A stretch of DNA of 59,546 nt, taken from Desulfovibrio sp. GTDB lineage: Bacteria; Desulfobacterota; Desulfovibrionia; Desulfovibrionales; Desulfovibrionaceae. The stretch is taken from contig JAFSVD010000016.1 in assembly GCA_017450275.1 (NCBI GenBank), positions 1-59,546 on the forward strand. Reading direction: 5' to 3'. Both the position numbers and the translations under genes were made by a program. The notes under the pieces were generated by a model. The model worked only from the letters and a program-made list of their open reading frames with translations. It was not told where the DNA came from and searched no databases. This document shows positions 16,669 to 23,976 of the stretch, in pieces. Numbering within the stretch: position 1 is the stretch's first letter; each line of letters begins with the position of its first letter.

Positions 16669-19107
16669 TTATGTAGAAATCGATTCGATTCTACATGTAT
16701 GTTTTTTTGTCTTCGGAGAATAGGAAATGCCTACAAGGAGTACCTGTCCACGACCGAGAAGGGCGTGCGGGTAGTTGCGCTCAAGACATTGGGCAATGGC
16801 CGTGTCCGCACTGCTTTTCCATTTGAGTTCCACAATGAGAGGAGGAAGAGTCGTATTGGGGCGGGGGAGAAAAATACAGTCGGCAAAGCCTTTGCCTGTT
16901 GGACATTCTCGCACAATGGTATAGAACTCTCGTGCTGCAAAGAAGGCGAGGGAGATGGTGTAGGCCAGCGCGTTTTCGTCGTTATAGGTGAGAATGCTTG
17001 TTTCAAGATGGACTGCTTCGATGCCTTCAGCCACTTTCTTTGCATCTTTGGCAAGAACAGCGCGAAGGAGTTCCTCTGAATGTCTGATCGCTTGAACAAC
17101 CGTCGGCCAGCCGTTGTTCTGTATGGCACTGATAAATTCAAAGGCTATTTCTTTGTTCGGTATACGGACACTTTGGCTTTGTGTATCGTATGAGAGATAG
17201 CCAAGATGAACAAGAAGCGTTAAGATATCGTCTTGAGATGAGAATGTCCTCATATCATTTGTAAATGTTCTTGTATTTATTTTTACACTTTCATTAGATA
17301 ATAGTTTTATAATTGTTTCTTTTAGTCCTAGAAACTCCATTGTAATATATATTTGAAGAGCCTCGTATGTTTCTGTGTTGTTCCAATATGTGTCAAATAT
17401 CCCTCTTGAAATATATTCAATGACCGACCTTGGATTGTAGATCGAATGGCAATTATCTATTTTGTATCCATCATACCATATTTTACATTCTGGAAAATCT
17501 CTTTTATAGTCATTGCAGAGATTTTTAACTTCAGATTCCGTAAACCCAACAAATTCTATAAAGGGACTAGCATTTAACATGGAGTATTCATTGAACATGT
17601 TAAGTGCTGAATGTGTTCCGTATTTTTTGATTGGTAAGATGCCTGTCATATAAACCAGGGCAATATTGTCTTGGTCTTTAAACCAATATCGTAGAAAATC
17701 TAAATATTGTTCTTGCCAGTCTTTCTTATCCTTAAATTCCCTAAAAATGCAATCCCACTCATCGATTGTGATTACAAATTTTTTCCCAGTATTTAAGTAG
17801 ATATTTCTTAAAAATTGATTTAAATTGCTTGACGATAGCTCGATATCGAATTGCTTGACAAGGTCATAGTAGAGAGAATCTTTAATTTTCTCTATGAGTT
17901 GAGTAATGTCATGTGTTTGGCTGAGAAATGTTTGAATATTGATTTTTATTACAATAAATTTATTGGCAAATTTTTTAAAAGATACATCTTTGAATATTTT
18001 TAAATTTTTGAAGACGTCTTTGGCTGATCCTGTTCTGTCATAGAAAGAAGATAGCATGTCTATCGTTGTCGTTTTTCCAAAACGACGTGGTCGACTTACG
18101 CATATATATTTTTTGCTGGTATTTACATATTTATTGACATAACTTATCATTTCTGTTTTGTCTATGTAAATATCTGATTGAATTATATGTATAAATGCTG
18201 AATCTCCGGGATTTAAACATGTGTAGGATTTGCTCGTGGTATTTTTATCGATATATGTTGAGTAATTTTCAGGATCTGAATCGCTAAGACATTGTAAAAT
18301 TGCATGGGGATCATAAATTGTATCTATGCCATCAAGCAAAAATTCACCCGAATATGCTGCTATACTGTCAAGAAATTCAGCCTTTGATAAAGGTGTATTG
18401 TTATTTTCAGTGTAGTATAAGATGACTATATCCTCTAATTCATCCCGGTTAAATCCTACTATATCGAAGAATTTTTTTGAATTTGTAATATTGTTTAGTC
18501 TTTTTAAGGTTGAAAAAAATCCGAATTCTTCAAAATCTTCTTTACCTGTGACAAATATGAATCTAAATAGGTTTATATTGCTATCTATAATTTCGTAGAA
18601 TTCTTTTATTACTTCTCTTATTTTTACTAAAATATTGTATTTATTGAAATTTTTTGCAAGACTTTTATCGTAATGATCAATCAAAAGGACTATTGATCCC
18701 TGTTTTTCATGCAATACTGAAAGCAAGTGCTGAAATGTATATACAATATCTCCTTTATAATAGTCTATTGAGTATTTTTTAAAATAGAAATCTATTATAC
18801 TTTGTAGTGATTTTTGATACTTTTCAGCACTGTCATCTATGAGCGCACCTAAATCAAATCGCAGAACAGGATACGAATTTTTCACCCACTGTTCAGCATA
18901 AAGGCCTTTAAACAGCACTTTATTGCCGCTAAACAGTGCTTCAAGCGTTGACACAGCAAGCGATTTACCAAATCCATGTGGGCGTGATAAAAAGAAGAAA
19001 TCTCCATCTTCTATGAGATTAACCAATTGTTTTGTCTTGTCTATGTAAAAATACTCTCCTGATACGATTTTAGAAAAAGATGGTATTCCTATAGGCAGTT
19101 TTTTCAT
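16669..19107 (-). CDS. Double AAA-ATPase-like / PD-(D/E)XK nuclease protein, copy 3
   Basis: The 812-residue protein repeats the design. Module 1 has SRPHGFGKSLAVSTL and LIDHYDKS, module 2 SRPRRFGKT and ITIDEWDCIFRE, and the nuclease end FADCIFLP...IVELKW. The ATG at 19107 (reading KKLPIGIPSF) is preferred over an upstream TTG since the other copies start the same way. Base composition changes inside the gene: the nuclease end near 16680-17230 is much richer in G and C than the ATPase part. A type 1 miniature element (19131-19458) lies 23 bases upstream, in what should be the control region. Confidence 0.8.
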   Translation of the reverse strand: MKKLPIGIPSFSKIVSGEYFYIDKTKQLVNLIEDGDFFFLSRPHGFGKSLAVSTLEALFSGNKVLFKGLYAEQWVKNSYPVLRFDLGALIDDSAEKYQKSLQSIIDFYFKKYSIDYYKGDIVYTFQHLLSVLHEKQGSIVLLIDHYDKSLAKNFNKYNILVKIREVIKEFYEIIDSNINLFRFIFVTGKEDFEEFGFFSTLKRLNNITNSKKFFDIVGFNRDELEDIVILYYTENNNTPLSKAEFLDSIAAYSGEFLLDGIDTIYDPHAILQCLSDSDPENYSTYIDKNTTSKSYTCLNPGDSAFIHIIQSDIYIDKTEMISYVNKYVNTSKKYICVSRPRRFGKTTTIDMLSSFYDRTGSAKDVFKNLKIFKDVSFKKFANKFIVIKINIQTFLSQTHDITQLIEKIKDSLYYDLVKQFDIELSSSNLNQFLRNIYLNTGKKFVITIDEWDCIFREFKDKKDWQEQYLDFLRYWFKDQDNIALVYMTGILPIKKYGTHSALNMFNEYSMLNASPFIEFVGFTESEVKNLCNDYKRDFPECKIWYDGYKIDNCHSIYNPRSVIEYISRGIFDTYWNNTETYEALQIYITMEFLGLKETIIKLLSNESVKINTRTFTNDMRTFSSQDDILTLLVHLGYLSYDTQSQSVRIPNKEIAFEFISAIQNNGWPTVVQAIRHSEELLRAVLAKDAKKVAEGIEAVHLETSILTYNDENALAYTISLAFFAAREFYTIVRECPTGKGFADCIFLPRPNTTLPPLIVELKWKSSADTAIAQCLERNYPHALLGRGQVLLVGISYSPKTKKHTCRIESIST

Positions 19108-19130
19108 ATTAGTTCTCAACAATTTTATTA

Positions 19131-19458
19131 CAGTAAATGAAATAAAGTTTTTCGCACGACTTTTTCTAGAGTTTTACCATTGTTTTTCTGTAGATACCTG
19201 AATCCGTGAGCTGTTGGATTGAAAGGGCAGGATTTTCAGCTGAAGTCCACGAACGATGGGGGAGTATGGAGGTTCAAGAAAATCCGAAGATGCACCAAAT
19301 CGAAAATTCCTTATCGTTCCAAATTTGGGGAAATAAAAATAAGGATGGTTCACCACGCAAGAAGCCAGATCCTAAACCACGGGCAGAAAACGGGAGTGAA
19401 GCTGCCCCTGAAGGGATTTCTACGCCATATCTTGTGAAAAAGTTTATTTCGTTTACTA
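19131..19458. mobile_element. Type 1 miniature inverted-repeat element, 328 bp
   Basis: The ends CAGTAAATGAAATAAAG and (reverse complement) TAGTAAACGAAATAAAC are inverted repeats of about 30 bp, flanked by TA at 19129-19130 and 19459-19460. The inside is closely similar to the copy at 21144-21598 but about 127 bp shorter near the right end. It has no transposase, so it needs one in trans. TA duplication resembles IS630/Tc1-like elements, but the family is inferred. It separates copy 3 from the disrupted copy 4, ending four bases before the stop of the latter. Confidence 0.8.
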
Positions 19459-19462
19459 TATG

Positions 19463-21043
19463 TCATTTTTCAAATGGTGTTATCTTGCATGTATGTTTTC
19501 TCGTTTTGCTGTCATAGTTTATTCCAACAAGAAGCATAGATTTTGAGAGATTTTTCAGCGAGTCAGGATATTGGTGGCCTAAAATCTGATCGATGGCTGT
19601 TTGGGGGGTGTGATTGCGCTTCAGTTCAACGACAAGCAGAGGAAATGGGGTTCCGTGCTTGGGGAGAAAGACACAATCTGCAAAACCCTTTCCCGTTGGC
19701 AATTCGCGGACAATTGTGTAGTGCTCTCGTGCCGCATAGAAGGCGAGGGAAATGGTGTAGGCCAAGGCATTTTCGGAGTTTTTGGTGAGATGACTTGTTT
19801 CAAGATGCGCTGCTTCAATCCCCTTTGCCACGCGCTCTTCATCACAAGTGAGGACAGCGTTGAGCAGATCCTCTGAGTTTTTAATGGCAAGAACAATATT
19901 CGACCAGTTTTTGTTCTGTATAGCGTTGACAAATTCATAGGATATTTCTTTGTTTGGAATTGAAACAGTCTGTTTGGATATGTCATAGGATACGTATCCA
20001 AGATGAACGAGAAGTGTCAAGATATCGTCTTGAGAGTTGAATGTTCTCATGTCATTGGTAAAAGTTTTTGTATTTATCTTAACACTTTCACCTGATAACA
20101 GCTTTATTATCGTTTCTCGCAAGCCATCATAATCCATTGTGATATAGAGTTGAAGTGCTTCGTATGTTTCTGTATTATTCCAATACGTATCAAAGATGCC
20201 CCTTGAAATATATTCAATGACAGATCGAGGATTGTATATAGATACGTAATTGTCTATTGTATATCCATCGTACCATTTTTTACAGTTCTCAAAATCTCGA
20301 TTATATATTAAGCAGAGATTTTTTACTTCTGATTCTGTAAATCCAACAAATTCTGTGAAGGGACTGGCACTCAGCATTGAATATTCGTTGAACATATTCA
20401 GGGCAGAATGGGTGCCATATTTTTTTATCGGCAAAATACCTGTCATATAAACCAATGCAATGTGATCTTGGTCTTTAAACCAATATCGTAGGAAATCAAG
20501 GTATTCTTCTTGCCAATCTTTTTTATCTTTGAACTCTCTAAAAATACAATCCCACTCGTCAATTGTTATAATAAATTTATATGATGTTCTTGATGTTATA
20601 TTACGCATGAACTCGTTGAGATCATTTGATGTGTACTCTGTTCCGTATTGTCGTATGAAATCATTGTATAATAAATCTTTTATCTTTGTAATGAGAGATG
20701 CACTGTTTTGTGATTGACTGAGTATCGTTTGAACATTCAGCTTTATTACTATGTACTTATTAGCGTATATTTCAAAAGATTCGTCTTTTTGTATTTTTAA
20801 TTTGGTAAAGAGTTTGCTTGCGCATCCTGTCTTGTCGTAATAGGCTGAGATCATATTGATGGTCGTTGTCTTTCCAAAGCGCCTGGGTCTGCTAATGCAT
20901 AGATATTTTTTATTGGTATTGATAAATCTGTTTGTGTTAATGAGAAGTTCTGTTTTGTCTACATAAATTTCTGATTGTAGTATTTCTTTAAAGGCCTTTT
21001 CACCTGGATTTATTAATGCGAAGAATTTGCCGGTTGTGTTCAT
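19463..21043 (-). CDS. C-terminal part of disrupted nuclease copy 4 (module 2 plus nuclease)
   Basis: This 526-residue open frame, from ATG at 21043, holds a complete module 2 (SRPRRFGKT, ITIDEWDCIFRE) and the nuclease domain (FADCVFLP...VVELKR). It closely resembles an ordinary single-module member of the family. Homologous sequence continues upstream without a start codon to 21143, where the miniature element begins. It could still be translated if a promoter and start exist in or near the element. No ribosome site is visible. Confidence 0.7.
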   Translation of the reverse strand: MNTTGKFFALINPGEKAFKEILQSEIYVDKTELLINTNRFINTNKKYLCISRPRRFGKTTTINMISAYYDKTGCASKLFTKLKIQKDESFEIYANKYIVIKLNVQTILSQSQNSASLITKIKDLLYNDFIRQYGTEYTSNDLNEFMRNITSRTSYKFIITIDEWDCIFREFKDKKDWQEEYLDFLRYWFKDQDHIALVYMTGILPIKKYGTHSALNMFNEYSMLSASPFTEFVGFTESEVKNLCLIYNRDFENCKKWYDGYTIDNYVSIYNPRSVIEYISRGIFDTYWNNTETYEALQLYITMDYDGLRETIIKLLSGESVKINTKTFTNDMRTFNSQDDILTLLVHLGYVSYDISKQTVSIPNKEISYEFVNAIQNKNWSNIVLAIKNSEDLLNAVLTCDEERVAKGIEAAHLETSHLTKNSENALAYTISLAFYAAREHYTIVRELPTGKGFADCVFLPKHGTPFPLLVVELKRNHTPQTAIDQILGHQYPDSLKNLSKSMLLVGINYDSKTRKHTCKITPFEK

Positions 21044-21143
21044 CGTAAAGTATACTGGATACTTCTCCGGCTTTGATTCTTGAAGACATTGAAAAATGGC
21101 AAGAGGTTTATAAATTGTTGTTTTCCCGTCGAAAGAATAATTA

Positions 21144-21598
21144 TAGTAAACGAAATAAAGTTTTTCACACGACTTTTTCTAGAGTTTTACCATTGTTTTT
21201 CTACAGATACCCGAATCCGTGAGCTGTTGGATTGAAAGGACAGGATTTTCAGCTGAAGTCCACGAACGATGGGGGAGAGTATGGAGGTTCAAGAAAATCC
21301 GAAGATGCACCAAAGCGAAAATTCCTTAGCGTTCCAAATTTGGGGAAATAAAAATAAGGATAGTTCACCACGCAAGAAGCCAGGTTCTAAGCCACGGGCA
21401 GAAAACGGGAGTGAAGCTGCCCCTGAAGAGAATTCTACGCCTCAAGGAGTCTCTATGACCGAGACAGGGGGGATACTGCCCAATAATTGGTGTCTAGAAT
21501 TTTTATAGGTTATATCTACTGATAATCTATAAAAATTTTAGAAAATATCTGTTGAATGACATAACAATGTCTTGTGAAAAAGTTTATTTCGTTTACTA
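21144..21598. mobile_element. Type 1 miniature inverted-repeat element, 455 bp, inside nuclease copy 4
   Basis: Inverted ends TAGTAAACGAAATAAAGTTT and its partner (two mismatches over 30 bp) are flanked by TA at 21142-21143 and 21599-21600. No transposase frame is present. The interior carries a segment (about 21206-21310) also found at 19193-19300 and 30579-30660. The 455-bp length and TA duplication fit a non-autonomous derivative of an IS630/Tc1-like element; the parent is not in the window. Confidence 0.85.
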
Positions 21599-22337
21599 TA
21601 TTTGAATATTTCTGAAATTTTTCCAAATAATAATTTATTTTTGTATTATTGAGTGAAAGTACCTCTTCGAGCTCTTCTTGGGTAAAGCCAATGATATCTG
21701 CGAACTGCTCGGTATGTGTAATATCGTTCAATGATTTTAATGTTGCATAAATTCCTGTCTCTTCATAGCTTTCACTGCCTAGAACGAGAAGGAATCGGTA
21801 TCTTTCTCTATAAGCATCGATGATTCGGTAAAAGTTTCGTAATATATTATAAATTGGGAGTAATAGGTCGTTGTCTTTTTGAATCCTTGTTATTGGATCA
21901 TCGTAATTAGCCAGTAAAACAGCAATAGATCCGTATTTTTCGTACAGGGCATTGATGATTGTTTCAAGGTCTTTGGTATGCGGTAGGGCATATTCTTTTG
22001 CTGTTGCTTCCAGCTGTTTGTACAATGAAACGTTGAAAGCATCGACCGTTTGTGTGTTAAGCTTTGCAAAATCAAGTCGGAGAACCGGATTGGGGTGCTT
22101 TGCAGCGTTTTGTACCCACGTTGCAGCGGCGAGTCCTTGAAAGATTGCATACCGACCACGAAACATGGCCTCTATTGTTGAGAGCGTGAGTGATTTGCCA
22201 AATCCTTCTGGGCGTGAAAGAAAATAGCATTCGCCCTCTTCAATAAGATTTTGTAATTTTTTTGTCTTATCAACGTAAATATAGTTTCTTTTTATAATAT
22301 TTTCAAAGTTTCTTATACCAATGGGTAAATTTCTCAT
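21516..22337 (-). CDS. N-terminal part of disrupted nuclease copy 4 (module 1 only)
   Basis: The 273-residue open frame contains module 1 (SRPEGFGKSLTLSTI near residue 43, Walker B position LLANYDDP). It then reads into the miniature element for about 28 residues, from IVNEINFFTRHC to a TAG. The Walker B Asp-Glu pair is lost, as in copy 1. As the first gene of the array it would receive transcription first. No ribosome site precedes the ATG. It could yield a stand-alone module, or be inactive. Confidence 0.65.
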   Translation of the reverse strand: MRNLPIGIRNFENIIKRNYIYVDKTKKLQNLIEEGECYFLSRPEGFGKSLTLSTIEAMFRGRYAIFQGLAAATWVQNAAKHPNPVLRLDFAKLNTQTVDAFNVSLYKQLEATAKEYALPHTKDLETIINALYEKYGSIAVLLANYDDPITRIQKDNDLLLPIYNILRNFYRIIDAYRERYRFLLVLGSESYEETGIYATLKSLNDITHTEQFADIIGFTQEELEEVLSLNNTKINYYLEKFQKYSNIVNEINFFTRHCYVIQQIFSKIFIDYQ

Positions 22338-22364
22338 AAGAATATATTGCAGATTGGATTGTGT

Positions 22365-22913
22365 TTATGACCGTGTGATCCAGATGGCTGCTTGATAGAG
22401 GGAGGGAAAAAGGGGGATATGGTTGGCGCATGCCCACCTATCTTCAAGGCTATCCCCCACACCCAGTTTAATGGTGGCAATGCCTAAGGCTTGTCCTGCC
22501 TCAACATCTCGGCGTCTATCCCCAATCATCCAGGATTGCTTGGGATCAATAGGGTAGGTGGCAAGGGCTTGTGCGAGCATCCCAGGCTTTGGTTTCCGAC
22601 ACGGGCAAGGACCTGTGATATCGGGGTGATGGGGGCAGTGATACCAGGCAAGGGGTTTTGCGCCATAGGCAGCCAATTCAGCATCGATGCTCTCTTCCAA
22701 GGCCTTGTAGTCGTCTTCGCTGAAAAAACCACGTGCAATCCCCGATTGATTGCTCACAATCACAAGCCGATAGTTGGCAGAGACGAAGACTTTAAGGGCT
22801 TCTTTGGCGCCATCGATCCATTGCCATGTTTTGCGCGTGCCAACATAGCCAAAATCGACATTCAGGGTGCCGTCGCGATCGAGAAAAATGGCTTTGCCTA
22901 AGCTAGACATCAT
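22365..22913 (-). CDS. gmhB: D-glycero-D-manno-heptose 1,7-bisphosphate phosphatase
   Basis: The 182-residue HAD-family protein removes the C7 phosphate during ADP-heptose synthesis for the lipopolysaccharide core. Its HAD motif I is FLDRDGTLN near residue 10, motif II is IVSNQSG, and motif III/IV is RKPKPGML with IGDRRRDVEAG. The Cys/His set CPHHPDITGPCPC is the zinc loop typical of GmhB. The two ATGs at 22913 and 22910 overlap the end of trmI, so the genes are coupled; the longer frame inside trmI is not used. The AT-rich nuclease array begins 27 bases downstream. Confidence 0.9.
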   Translation of the reverse strand: MMSSLGKAIFLDRDGTLNVDFGYVGTRKTWQWIDGAKEALKVFVSANYRLVIVSNQSGIARGFFSEDDYKALEESIDAELAAYGAKPLAWYHCPHHPDITGPCPCRKPKPGMLAQALATYPIDPKQSWMIGDRRRDVEAGQALGIATIKLGVGDSLEDRWACANHIPLFPSLYQAAIWITRS

Positions 22914-23763
22914 TTGTGTCCAATCCCAAGCGATCTCTGCGTGCGGCTTCCTGTTTGCGTTCACGCGTACCCTTGGGGTTTCGTGCCAGAAAGTCTTCAC
23001 TCACCACTTGGTGGCGGCAGAAAATGAGAAAACCCGTATGGGCGATCATGCGATCTTGGGGGCGCAATCTGTCGGCAAGGGGTTTCCATTGACGCTCAAA
23101 GAGCTCACTCACGGTGATATGGGCGACAGCCTTTGTCTCCAAGGTGAGCAAGAGTTCATGCACCTGGTCGATGGTTGGGAGCAAAAAGCCCAGCGTAGCC
23201 CCTGGTCGAACGGCGGCAAGCGCCTGGTCGATATAACACCAGGGAGTGCGGACATCCAAGAAGAGAGCATCGGCGTTTTCTGCGCAAAAACCCTCGGCAA
23301 TGTCTTTGACGTGGAGTTCAACGTTTTCGCCAAGACCAGCCCAACGGAGATTGCGTCGCGCAAGGTTCACAAATTCTTCCCGCGCATCGTGGCTGATCAC
23401 ACGTCCAGTGGGTCCTGCAAAATAGGAGAGCGCGCAGGTGAGTGCACCTGAGCCGCAACCTGCTTCGATGATGGTGCGATCAGAACCCGCCCCCAGATGC
23501 ACGCAGATTTGGGCAATATCTTTGGGGTAGATGATTTGTGTTTGGCGTTTTATCCCCTGCAGGCGGTCAAAAAGTGTTGCCTCTTCGAGGAGGATGGGCA
23601 CAAGGGTGTGCGTTTTGATTTCATCGCCAAAATTGCTTTGATGAACCAATTCAGCGGCAACAATGCCATCGGTTGTGTGCCAGTCTTCCCCTGGAGTTAA
23701 GCGTTTGAGAGCGCGTTTGCCGCGTGGGGTGATAAAGATAACAAGGGATCCCCAAGGGATCAT
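22903..23763 (-). CDS. trmI: tRNA (adenine-58 N1) methyltransferase
   Basis: The 286-residue protein has the TrmI layout. An N-terminal beta domain (GSLVIFITPRGKRALKRL) precedes a Rossmann methyltransferase with IIEAGCGSGALTCALS near residue 98 and LFLDVRTPW near residue 168. It forms m1A58 in the tRNA T loop. The start has GAGGAGG close upstream. A type 2 miniature element ends 15 bases before that site region (element 23783-23976), so this gene may be transcribed from the element end. Confidence 0.88.
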   Translation of the reverse strand: MIPWGSLVIFITPRGKRALKRLTPGEDWHTTDGIVAAELVHQSNFGDEIKTHTLVPILLEEATLFDRLQGIKRQTQIIYPKDIAQICVHLGAGSDRTIIEAGCGSGALTCALSYFAGPTGRVISHDAREEFVNLARRNLRWAGLGENVELHVKDIAEGFCAENADALFLDVRTPWCYIDQALAAVRPGATLGFLLPTIDQVHELLLTLETKAVAHITVSELFERQWKPLADRLRPQDRMIAHTGFLIFCRHQVVSEDFLARNPKGTRERKQEAARRDRLGLDTNDV

Positions 23764-23782
23764 GGCTTCCTCCTCAACCTAA

Positions 23783-23976
23783 TGGTCTATTTTATTCACA
23801 TTGTAGAAATGAGCTTCCAAGTGTTTTTTTTAGAGCACAAAAAAAGAGTCCATAAAAAACAACATTTTTTTTGATCTATCAGCATCGCTTTCAATGCAAG
23901 GTATTCCTTTGCATTTTTAACTCATGTATCTTGCATTATTATTTTCTCTTTTCTAGAATAGAAATGCAATGTGACA
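23783..23976. mobile_element. Type 2 miniature inverted-repeat element, 194 bp
   Basis: The left end TGGTCTATTTTATTCACATT and right end (reverse complement TGTCACATTGCATTTCTATT) are imperfect inverted repeats. They are flanked by identical CTAA at 23779-23782 and 23977-23980. The interior is AT-rich without a gene. The right duplication supplies the TAG stop of the penicillin-binding protein gene. Confidence 0.75.

Larger units (their letters stand above)
19463..22337 (-). pseudogene. Nuclease copy 4 interrupted by a miniature element
   Basis: Pieces 22337-21601 and 21143-19463 are the two halves of one paralogue. Removing the element at 21144-21598 with one TA joins them in frame (reading KYSNNYSFDGK) and restores a protein of about 800 residues like copies 1-3. 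The break falls in the linker between module 1 and module 2, so both halves keep whole domains. Confidence 0.85.
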
